This document shows, piece after piece, positions 1 to 5,711 of a stretch of DNA of 6,607 nucleotides. The stretch is from Alphaproteobacteria bacterium (lineage in GTDB: Bacteria > Pseudomonadota > Alphaproteobacteria > Geminicoccales > Geminicoccaceae): positions 1-6,607 of the forward strand of contig JALSRW010000623.1 of NCBI GenBank assembly GCA_026984595.1, in the 5' to 3' direction. Position 1 is the stretch's first letter, and the number at the start of each line of letters is the position of its first letter. Below the pieces are notes generated by a model. It worked only from the letters and a program-made list of their open reading frames with translations. It did not search any database and was not told the origin of the DNA. Both the position numbers and the translations under genes were made by a program.

Positions 1-347
1 TCGATGCCGGCCCCCTCGAGGATCTCCACCACTTCCAGCCCGGCCAGCACGCCCAAGGCACCGTCGTAGAGGCCGCCGGTGCGCACAGTGTCGATATGGG
101 AGCCGGTCATCACCGGCGGCCCGTTCTCGCGGCCGCGGCGCAGGCCGAAGATGTTGCCGATGGCGTCGATCCGCACTTCCAGGCCGAGCTCGCGCATCCA
201 GCCCGTCACCAGATCGCGCCCGGCCCGGTCCTCTTCGCTCAGGGCGAGGCGGCAGACGCCGCCGCCGGGAAGCGCCCCGACCTCGCCCAATGCGCGAATC
301 CGGGCCATCAGCCGGTCGATATCGACGGCGAGATTGGCCCCCTTCAC
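1..347 (-). CDS. M20-family Zn-dependent amidohydrolase (N-carbamoyl-L-amino-acid hydrolase / allantoate amidohydrolase type), N-terminal part
   Basis: The window holds the first ~115 residues; the gene continues beyond the left edge. Members are cytoplasmic two-metal enzymes of about 400-420 residues that cleave N-carbamoyl or related C-N bonds (HyuC, AllC, beta-ureidopropionase). Visible here is the metal-binding segment GSHIDTVRTGGLYDGALG at residues 82-99. It gives the first metal-ligand pair H84 and D86 and the probable bridging aspartate D95. Upstream, residues 61-68 (DAIGNIFG) match the usual strand before that motif. The start is GTG at 347-345, preceded by GGGAGAGGT (351-359) at 4-nt spacing. 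The GTG overlaps the dpaL stop as GTGA, so the two are probably translationally coupled. The sequence cannot separate carbamoyl-amino-acid, allantoate or other amide substrates. Neighbouring dpaL suggests an N-substituted diaminopropionate, which is inference. The family call is firm; the substrate is open. Confidence 0.9.
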   Translation of the reverse strand, partial: MKGANLAVDIDRLMARIRALGEVGALPGGGVCRLALSEEDRAGRDLVTGWMRELGLEVRIDAIGNIFGLRRGRENGPPVMTGSHIDTVRTGGLYDGALGVLAGLEVVEILEGAGI

Positions 348-1576
348 AGCACCTCTCCCACGCTCTCCGGCGCGGTGCCGACCAGATGCGCCCAGGTTTC
401 GGGATCGGTGGCCCCCTCGCTGCCGATCAGCAGCACCCGGCTGTCCTCGCGGAGTTCCAGCGCTGCGGCGAGATCGCTGCGGCGACGCGCGAGCAGAACG
501 GCGGCGAGGCCGGCGACGGCGCTTTCACCGGCCACCAGCGGCGGATCTTCGGCCGGTGGAAAGGCTAGAAGGCGCATGGTCTCGACGGCCGCGGCATCGG
601 GAATGGTGAGGAAGTCGTCGGCCACCGCCTCCAGGATCTGCCAGGCGAGGAGCGAGGGCTCGCCGCAGGCGAGACCGGCCATGATGGTATCGAGATCGCC
701 GGGAACGCCCACCGGCCGGCCCTGCCTCGCACTTTCGAACAGGCAGGCGGCGCGGTCGGGCTCGACCACCACCACCCGCGGCCGGTCGCTGCCGTAAAGC
801 TGCCAGAAGCGGGCCGCCACGGCCGCGGCGAGACCACCCACCCCGCCCTGGAGGAAGAGATGGGTCGGTTCCTCGCCGGAGGGGAACTGTGCCACCGCCT
901 CGTCGACCATCACGGTGTAACCGAGCATGACGTTGCGGGGGATGTCGAGATAGCCGGGATATGACGTGTCGGAGACCACGATCCAGCCGTGGGCGGCGGC
1001 ATCCTCGGCCGCCCGGCGCACCGCATCGTCGTAGGTGCCGGACACCCGCCGGATCTCGGCACCGAAGCGGGCGATGGCCTGCTCGCGCGCGGCGCTCACC
1101 GTCTCGTGCAGATAGATGACGCAGCGGCAGCCGAACATGCGCGCGCCCCAGGCCACCGAGCGCCCGTGATTGCCGTCGGTGGCGCAGGCGACGGTGATGC
1201 GCGCGGTCTCCTCCCGCCAGCACCCCGCCCGGAGATCGGCGGAGCTCGCCTCCTCGGCAATTCCGGCCGCCCGCAGCGCCTCCTGCAGAACCCGCAGAAC
1301 GGCATACGCGCCACCCAGCGCCTTGAAGCTGCCGAGGCCGAAGCGCGGGGCCTCGTGCTTGTAGAGGATGCGGCCGAGGCCGGCGGCTGCCGCCAGCCCG
1401 CGGAGATCGACGAGCGGTGTCGGCGCGTAGCCGGGCCAGCTCGCGATCTCGCGACGAGCGGCGCGCGCCGCATCGGGCGACAGCAGGGCCAGCAGCGAAG
1501 CGGGCGGAGCCGCGCCGCGGCGTGCCCCGGGGTTGCGGCAATGCGCCAGCGGATGGTCGGAAATCGGCAGGTCCAT
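344..1576 (-). CDS. dpaL: 2,3-diaminopropionate ammonia-lyase (PLP-dependent)
   Basis: Cytoplasmic fold-type II PLP enzyme that converts 2,3-diaminopropionate to pyruvate and two ammonia. From ATG 1576 it is 410 residues, near the ~400 of E. coli YgeX/DpaL, which it resembles along its whole length as I recall that protein. Key parts are RFGLGSFKALGGAYA with the PLP lysine K85, ATDGNHGR with D134 (counterpart of the catalytic Asp120 in E. coli), SDTSYPGY with D203 (counterpart of Asp189), the glycine-rich phosphate loop GGVGG at 244-248, VEPDRA at 271-276 and TIMAGLACGEP at 297-307. These make DpaL a better fit than plain threonine dehydratase. Start choice: ATG 1576 has no clear Shine-Dalgarno. 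In-frame GTG at 1642 or 1606 would add 22 or 10 residues, but those codons run through or abut a strong hairpin and add no family-like sequence. It lies 72 nt after dctP and overlaps the next gene by 4 nt. Confidence 0.93.
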   Translation of the reverse strand: MDLPISDHPLAHCRNPGARRGAAPPASLLALLSPDAARAARREIASWPGYAPTPLVDLRGLAAAAGLGRILYKHEAPRFGLGSFKALGGAYAVLRVLQEALRAAGIAEEASSADLRAGCWREETARITVACATDGNHGRSVAWGARMFGCRCVIYLHETVSAAREQAIARFGAEIRRVSGTYDDAVRRAAEDAAAHGWIVVSDTSYPGYLDIPRNVMLGYTVMVDEAVAQFPSGEEPTHLFLQGGVGGLAAAVAARFWQLYGSDRPRVVVVEPDRAACLFESARQGRPVGVPGDLDTIMAGLACGEPSLLAWQILEAVADDFLTIPDAAAVETMRLLAFPPAEDPPLVAGESAVAGLAAVLLARRRSDLAAALELREDSRVLLIGSEGATDPETWAHLVGTAPESVGEVL

Positions 1577-1605
1577 GGAATCGATTCGTCCGGGAAGATG
1601 CTGCA

Positions 1606-1639
1606 CGGCGGGGCCGGAGCAGGGGCTCCGACCCCGTCG
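1606..1639 (-). other. GC-rich stem-loop between dctP and dpaL
   Basis: In the minus-strand transcript, GGGGUCGGAG (1635-1626) pairs with CUCCGGCCCC (1619-1610) across a 6-nt loop CCCCUG. That is nine Watson-Crick pairs and one G-U pair. The stem extends outward by C-G, one A/C mismatch, then G-C and C-G. No U-run follows, so it does not look like an ordinary intrinsic terminator. Its place just after the binding-protein gene fits an mRNA-stabilising or partial-attenuation element that raises dctP relative to downstream enzymes. That role is inferred by analogy with other transporter operons. Confidence 0.6.
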
Positions 1640-1648
1640 CACATGGTT

Positions 1649-2686
1649 TCAGTTGGCGGAGGCCTCGTCGATGGCGGCGAGGAAGGCGTTCAGCATTTCC
1701 TCCCCCTCGGCGCCGAAGCGCTCGACGATGACCTTGCGCACCGCCGGCTGGGCGGCCTTCCGGAAAGCCTCGCGCTCGGCCGCGCTCGGCGCGTAGATCT
1801 CCATCTTCTCGGCGAGCTTCGGCAGACCGCGGTCGGAGGCCTCGATGATGCGGTTGAGACCACGCCCGGCGACGATCGCCGCATCGGCCGCCCACTGCAC
1901 CTGCTGCTGCTCCTCGGCGGTGAGGCTGTCCCAGAAGTCGCGGTTCATCGTCCAGACGTACGGAGTGAAGAGATGGTTGCTCAGCGTCAGATACTTCTGG
2001 ACCTCGTCGAAATTGGCGAAGGAGACGATCGGCACCGGGTTCATCTGGCCGTCGGCGACCCCGGTCTGCAATGCGGTGTAGACCTCGGACCAGGCGATCG
2101 CCACCGGCTGGGCCCCCAGCGCCGCCACCAGCGCCTTGTGGGTATCGAGGCCCATGGTGCGGATCTTGAGCCCCTTCATGTCTTCCACGGTCTTCACCGG
2201 CCGCTTGGAGTTCGTGAACACGAAGAAGCCGCCGGAATCGCCGAAGCCCAGCACCTTGAGGCCGGTCTTGGCCTCGATGTCCGCCGCCAGCTTCTTGCCG
2301 AACGGCCCGTCGAAGACCTTGTAGGCCACCGAGATGTGGGGGAAGGCGAAGGGCATGTCGAGAATGCCGATCAGCGGATAGGCGGAGGCGAAGCCGCCCA
2401 CCGAATGGATTCCCGACTGCACCACCCCGGCCCGCACCTGGCTCACCACCTCGGCATCCTTGCCGAGCTGACCGTTCGGGAAGGTCTGCACGGTGACCGC
2501 ACCGTTGGTGCCGGCCTCGACCAGGGTCTTGAAGACCTGGGCCATGGCACCGGTGGCGTTGTCGTAGGGATCGTCGTTGTTGAGGTGATGGAGCTTGATC
2601 ACCTTCTGGGCCTGGGCGCCGGCGGCGCCGAGGCCGAGTGCCGCCGCCAGGGCCAGCGCGGCGATCCGTGTGGCTGAGCGTTTCAT
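1649..2686 (-). CDS. dctP: TRAP transporter periplasmic solute-binding protein (DctP family)
   Basis: 345-residue extracytoplasmic receptor that binds the solute in the periplasm and hands it to DctQM. The Sec signal peptide is clear: basic MKRSATR, a hydrophobic core, and AQA at 24-26 before a likely cut ahead of QKVIKL. The mature chain has the DctP hallmarks: NGQLGKDAEVVSQVRAG near 71-87, and KGLKIRTMG at 171-179. R176 is the usual arginine that salt-bridges the ligand carboxylate. The segment PVAIAWSEVYTALQTGVADG at 194-213 is followed by QMNP, with N216 at the second commonly ligand-contacting position. A carboxylate-bearing ligand is therefore expected, which suits an amino acid or its N-substituted derivative; the exact ligand cannot be read. 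The start ATG has an excellent Shine-Dalgarno, GGGAGGAG at 2692-2699. The gene lies 24 nt after dctM and last among the three TRAP genes. Confidence 0.96.
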   Translation of the reverse strand: MKRSATRIAALALAAALGLGAAGAQAQKVIKLHHLNNDDPYDNATGAMAQVFKTLVEAGTNGAVTVQTFPNGQLGKDAEVVSQVRAGVVQSGIHSVGGFASAYPLIGILDMPFAFPHISVAYKVFDGPFGKKLAADIEAKTGLKVLGFGDSGGFFVFTNSKRPVKTVEDMKGLKIRTMGLDTHKALVAALGAQPVAIAWSEVYTALQTGVADGQMNPVPIVSFANFDEVQKYLTLSNHLFTPYVWTMNRDFWDSLTAEEQQQVQWAADAAIVAGRGLNRIIEASDRGLPKLAEKMEIYAPSAAEREAFRKAAQPAVRKVIVERFGAEGEEMLNAFLAAIDEASAN

Positions 2687-2710
2687 GGTCTCTCCTCCCT
2701 GAGGTTGCGG

Positions 2711-3991
2711 TCAGAAGCCGAAAAGGCGGGGCAGGAACAGCGTCAGGCCGTCCCAGTAGGCGATCAGCAGCAGCACCCCCACCTCGACCAGAATGAAGGG
2801 CCAGAGGGCGGCGCTGATCCGTTCGATCTTTTCGCCGGTGACCGAGGCCAGCACGAACAGGCAGGCTCCCACCGGCGGGGTCATCAGGGAAATGTTGAGG
2901 GCCAGCACGATCATGATGCCGGCATGGACCGGATCCATGCCGATATTGCCGGTGAGCGGCACCAGCACCGGCGCCAGGATGAGCAAGGCCGCGTTGATGT
3001 CCATGAACATGCCGACGATCAGCAACAGCGCCAGGATCATGGCGATGATCACGTTGGGGTTGCCGGAAAGAGCGAGAAAGCCGGCGGCCACCTTCTGCGG
3101 GATCTGCTCGAAGGTCATCCACCAGCCGAGGATCGAGGCCGAGGCGATGATCAGGAACACAACGCCGGTGATCAGCGCGGTGCGCTCCAGCATCGCCAGC
3201 AGGTCGGCGAGGCGCAGGGTGCGATAGACGAGACCGCCGACGATCAGCGCATAGGCGACGGCAATGGCCGCCGCCTCGGTGGGGGTGACGATGCCACCCA
3301 GAATGCCGCCCAGGATGATCACCGGCATGAAGATGGCGAGCAGGCTGGAGCGAAAGGCCCGCAGGATGCCCAGCAGGCTCGGCCGGCCCTCGCCCTTGGG
3401 CAGGCCGAGACGCCGCCCCAGCGCGGCGATCACCGCCATGCACAGAAGGGCGATGAGCAGGCCCGGGACGATGCCGGCGGCGAACAGGCCGGCGATCGAC
3501 ACCCCCATGATGGAGCCGTAGATGACCATCAGGTTGGAAGGCGGGATGGTGGGGCCGATGATCGAGCCGGCAGCGGTGACGGCACAGGCGAAGGGCCGGG
3601 AATAGCCCTTCTCCACCATCACCGGCACCAGCGTGTTGCCGAAGGCGGCGGCATCCGAGACGGCGGCACCGGTCATGCCGGCGAACAGCACCGAAGCCAC
3701 CATGTTGGTATGGGCCAGCCCGCCCCGCAGATAGCCCACCAATGCCTCGGCGAAGGCCACGAGACGGGTGGTGATGCCCGAGCGATTCATGATCTCGCCG
3801 GCCAGGATGAAGAACGGCATGGCCATGAAGGTGAAGAGGTCGAGCCCCTCGAAGAAGCGCTTGGGAGCCATGGTCAGAAAGGGCGTGCCGCCGAGCTGGA
3901 CGAGACCGACCACCCCGGCGATCCCCAGCACGTAGCCGATCGGCAGGCCGAGGATCAGGAGGATGAAGAAGACGAGGCCCACCGCCGTCAT
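2711..3991 (-). CDS. dctM: TRAP transporter large membrane subunit (DctM family)
   Basis: 426-residue integral inner-membrane protein that forms the Na+-coupled elevator-type transport channel of a TRAP system. It is normal length and hydrophobic throughout, with about a dozen hydrophobic stretches. Family signatures seen in order: MPFFILAGEIMNRSGI (58-73), the cytoplasmic helix-turn region DAAAFGNTLVPVMVEKGY (113-130), IPPSNLMVIYGSIMGVSIAG around 149-168, GGIVTPTEAAA (232-242), the FMDINAALLILAP stretch (329-341) and TPPVGACLF (371-379). No part is missing or disrupted. The ATG start overlaps the dctQ stop as ATGA (3991-3988), so DctQ and DctM synthesis is probably coupled; a G-rich stretch just upstream may act as a weak ribosome-binding site. 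The permease does not reveal the substrate. Confidence 0.97.
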   Translation of the reverse strand: MTAVGLVFFILLILGLPIGYVLGIAGVVGLVQLGGTPFLTMAPKRFFEGLDLFTFMAMPFFILAGEIMNRSGITTRLVAFAEALVGYLRGGLAHTNMVASVLFAGMTGAAVSDAAAFGNTLVPVMVEKGYSRPFACAVTAAGSIIGPTIPPSNLMVIYGSIMGVSIAGLFAAGIVPGLLIALLCMAVIAALGRRLGLPKGEGRPSLLGILRAFRSSLLAIFMPVIILGGILGGIVTPTEAAAIAVAYALIVGGLVYRTLRLADLLAMLERTALITGVVFLIIASASILGWWMTFEQIPQKVAAGFLALSGNPNVIIAMILALLLIVGMFMDINAALLILAPVLVPLTGNIGMDPVHAGIMIVLALNISLMTPPVGACLFVLASVTGEKIERISAALWPFILVEVGVLLLIAYWDGLTLFLPRLFGF

Positions 3992-4515
3992 ACCACCCGC
4001 CCCATGCCCTCGGTGGCGGCCCGCATCTCGACGTCACGGTCGCGCAGCATCACCACCACCGTCTGCAATGCCGCGAGCAGTGCCGAGACCGGAACCGAGG
4101 CGAAGGGTACCACCATGGTCATGCCGAAGATCGTCGCGTACTGCTGGGTGCCCATGGCGGTCATGCCCAGCCCGTAGACGAACAGGAACAGAAAGAACGC
4201 GAGACCGAGGAGGTCGAGCAGCAGCGACAGGCCGCGCTGGATGCCCGTTGGCAGAGCCCGCAGGAGGAGCTCGACGCCGATATGGGCACGACGGTAGACG
4301 CCCACCGGCACCGCCAGCAGTGCCGCCCAGATCATCACGTAGCGGGAAAGTTCCTCGGTCCAGGTGATGCCGAGCTCGAGGATGTAGCGGGAGACGACGC
4401 CGAACCAGACAATCGCCACCATCACCGCCACCAGCAGCGCACACAGCCTGCCCAGCACCCGATCGAGCCGCCCCCCGAGCGAAACGATGGCAACCCGCAG
4501 GCCGCGTGCCTTCAC
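3988..4515 (-). CDS. dctQ: TRAP transporter small membrane subunit (DctQ family)
   Basis: 175-residue inner-membrane partner of DctM; in TRAP transporters it forms a scaffold beside the large subunit and helps dock the binding protein. Four hydrophobic segments are visible, roughly residues 24-44, 56-74, 97-119 and 134-157. The signature WTEELSRYVMIW (52-63), followed by VYRRAHIGVELL (73-84), identifies the family. The start is GTG at 4515-4513, chosen because GGGGAGG (4523-4529) lies 7 nt upstream and MKARGLRVAI gives a normal short basic N-terminus. It is the first gene of the minus-strand operon and diverges from the RpiR-type regulator across a 143-bp region. Order dctQ-dctM-dctP, with the binding protein last, is less usual than P-Q-M but is known. 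Confidence 0.93.
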   Translation of the reverse strand: MKARGLRVAIVSLGGRLDRVLGRLCALLVAVMVAIVWFGVVSRYILELGITWTEELSRYVMIWAALLAVPVGVYRRAHIGVELLLRALPTGIQRGLSLLLDLLGLAFFLFLFVYGLGMTAMGTQQYATIFGMTMVVPFASVPVSALLAALQTVVVMLRDRDVEMRAATEGMGRVV

Positions 4516-4552
4516 CGGCCGGCCTCCCCGATCCTTGGAATCCCGTCCGAAG

Positions 4553-4581
4553 ACATTGAAACCAGATTTTCAGGCTGTCAA
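4553..4581 (-). promoter_or_regulatory. Candidate promoter for the dctQMP-dpaL-hydrolase operon
   Basis: On the minus strand a perfect TTGACA (4581-4576) is followed by weak -10 candidates: CAATGT at 17-nt spacing (4558-4553), or TTCAAT at 15-nt spacing (4560-4555). It lies about 40 nt upstream of the dctQ start. The -35 is convincing but the -10 is poor, so a promoter that needs activation is possible. The left GAAA-N6-TTTC dyad falls in its spacer, where a bound regulator would affect RNA polymerase. Confidence 0.4.
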
Positions 4582-4584
4582 GAT
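4556..4584 (+). promoter_or_regulatory. Candidate promoter for the rpiR-family regulator gene
   Basis: TTGAAA (4556-4561) matches the -35 consensus at five of six positions. CAAGAT (4579-4584), 17 nt downstream, is a weak -10 matching three of six. It overlaps the minus-strand promoter candidate almost completely. The left dyad overlaps its -35 and the right dyad lies just past its -10, an arrangement that suits autoregulation. Support is pattern only. Confidence 0.35.
4558..4571. promoter_or_regulatory. Candidate operator 1, GAAA-N6-TTTC
   Basis: The dyad reads GAAACCAGATTTTC, flanked by T and A, so the outer arms extend to TGAAA/TTTCA (4557-4572). Centre-to-centre distance to the second dyad is exactly 30 bp. 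It sits in the divergent control region between dctQ and the RpiR-family gene, overlapping promoter elements of both. RpiR-family IolR of Sinorhizobium is reported (from memory) to bind GGAA-N6-TTCC, the same layout. The binding protein is inferred. Confidence 0.5.
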
Positions 4585-4587
4585 CAC

Positions 4588-4601
4588 GAAAAATGGTTTT
4601 C
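4588..4601. promoter_or_regulatory. Candidate operator 2, GAAA-N6-TTTC
   Basis: The dyad reads GAAAAATGGTTTTC and shares both half-sites, the spacer length and the following A with operator 1. Its spacer contains the ATG at 4593 that would start a longer reading of the regulator. That overlap favours the downstream ATG at 4659 as the real start. Confidence 0.5.
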
Positions 4602-4658
4602 ATTTCCCGCCCCCGACGGTACCCTTCTCCGGGATCACCAGCCCGCGGTGCGCCGCAG

Positions 4659-5546
4659 ATGCCCTCATCGAGCCGTCTGGAGGCGCGGATCCAGCGCCAT
4701 TACGACGAACTGCCCCCGGCGGAGCGGCGGCTGGCCGATCTGCTGCTGGGCTTTCCGGGCAATCCGGCATCCTATTCGGCGAGCGAACTGGCGGCCATGG
4801 CCGGCACCTCGAACGCCGCCGCCACCCGCTTTTTCCGCCGCCTCGGCTATCGCGACTATGCCGAGCTCCGGCGGCAGGTGCGCGACGCGGAAGCCTGGGG
4901 CTCACCCGTCTATCTGAGCGGTGCCGCCGCCCCACCCGACAGCGAGAACGGCATCATCGGCGCCCATCTGGCCACCGAGATCGGCAATCTGCGCCGTACC
5001 CTGGAGGCACTGCGGCCGGGCCAGCTCGAGGAGATGGCGGCGGCACTGGCGAGCGCGCCACGGGTGTCGGTAGTGGGCTTTCGCAACAGCCGGATGATCG
5101 CCCACTACTTCCAGCGCCAGCTCGTCCTGCTGCGCCCCGGCACTTCCCTGCTGCCGGCACCGGGGCAGACGCTGGCCGAGGATCTGGCCGATCTTGCGAG
5201 CGAGGATGTGGTGGTGCTGGTGGCCTTCCGGCGCCGCGTCGCGGCGGTCGGCGAGGTGGCGCGGATCGCCCGCGAGCGTGGCGCGGCGCTGCTGCTGGTG
5301 ACCGACCCCTCGGCCATGCGCATCGTCCGCTTCGCCCGCTGGACCCTGCTCTGCCAGCTCGGCTCCGGCTCGCTTTTCGACAGCTATGCGAGTGCGATGA
5401 GCGTACTCAATCTGCTCTGTGCCGCGGTGTTCCGGCAGATGCCGGATCGCGCCGCCCGGCGCATGCGCCGCATCGAGGCTCTGCACGAGGAGCTCGCGGA
5501 ACTTCTTCCCCCCGATCGGGCGGCGAAATTGCCACCGGAAGTGTAA
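4659..5546 (+). CDS. MurR/RpiR-family transcriptional regulator (HTH + SIS domain)
   Basis: 295-residue DNA-binding regulator, close to the family's usual ~280-300. Residues about 5-80 form the RpiR-type helix-turn-helix domain, with YSASELAAMAGTSNAAATRF at 39-58 as the core and FFRRLGYRDYAELRR following it. Residues about 125-260 are a SIS (sugar isomerase) domain: VSVVGFRNSRMIAHYF (137-151) is the ligand-binding loop region and DVVVLVAFRRR (183-193) a second strand-loop. The loop lacks the GxGxS pattern typical of sugar-phosphate binders, so the effector may not be a sugar phosphate. The start at 4659 is chosen because the family-like sequence begins at once; an ATG at 4593 would add 22 proline/arginine-rich residues and lie inside a putative operator. 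No clear Shine-Dalgarno precedes either ATG. The divergent position suggests that it controls the TRAP-dpaL operon, and perhaps itself. Confidence 0.9.
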   Translation: MPSSSRLEARIQRHYDELPPAERRLADLLLGFPGNPASYSASELAAMAGTSNAAATRFFRRLGYRDYAELRRQVRDAEAWGSPVYLSGAAAPPDSENGIIGAHLATEIGNLRRTLEALRPGQLEEMAAALASAPRVSVVGFRNSRMIAHYFQRQLVLLRPGTSLLPAPGQTLAEDLADLASEDVVVLVAFRRRVAAVGEVARIARERGAALLLVTDPSAMRIVRFARWTLLCQLGSGSLFDSYASAMSVLNLLCAAVFRQMPDRAARRMRRIEALHEELAELLPPDRAAKLPPEV

Positions 5547-5711
5547 CGAGGCTTGATTTGTGATGCGTCTGGAACGACAACATGGCCCGTCTCGTTATCA
5601 CCCAATGCGGGATCCGCCACCATCGCCACCTCGCCGCTCGTTCGTGATCCGATCGTTGCATCCCCTGCACCGCGTCACGAAGCCCGCGCGCCGCTTCCGT
5701 GCGAGCGCCCG
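5547..5711 (+). other. Unresolved 165-nt stretch between the regulator and the glycosyltransferase core
   Basis: This stretch is open in the glycosyltransferase frame but has no ATG or GTG there. TTG 5553 is the only common alternative start, with ATT 5556 beside it. Translated, it gives a low-complexity Ser/Thr/Pro/Ala-rich leader without recognisable domain or signal peptide. The first third has mixed third-base use (TTG ATT TGT GAT, TTA TCA), unlike the neighbouring genes, which suggests an untranslated leader there. No rho-independent terminator for the regulator is visible. Confidence 0.4.

Noticed and set aside
1578..1587. A perfect 10-bp palindrome GAATCGATTC just upstream of the dpaL ATG
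   Set aside because: Several such palindromes are expected by chance in 6.6 kb, and there is no second copy nearby to suggest an operator.
1577..1642. N-terminal extension of dpaL from GTG 1642
   Set aside because: The extra 22 residues look unlike the family, the GTG has no ribosome-binding site and the codons lie in the hairpin.
989..2677. A 562-codon plus-strand open frame antisense to dpaL and dctP
   Set aside because: The overlapped genes have full family motifs, and this frame gives a His/Gly/Asp-rich composition without recognisable motifs.
525..4037. A 1170-codon open frame on the minus strand across dpaL, dctP and dctM
   Set aside because: It is a shifted frame of the real minus-strand genes; its product is Arg/Gly/Pro-rich with no domain, as expected for GC-rich coding DNA read out of frame.
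2705..4177. A 490-codon plus-strand open frame antisense to dctM
   Set aside because: The product is extremely rich in His, Gln, Asp and Gly, the mirror of hydrophobic codons on the other strand.
5582..5647. A 21-codon ORF (MARLVITQCG...) before the glycosyltransferase
   Set aside because: It is short, lacks a convincing ribosome-binding site and has no recognisable product; chance is sufficient.
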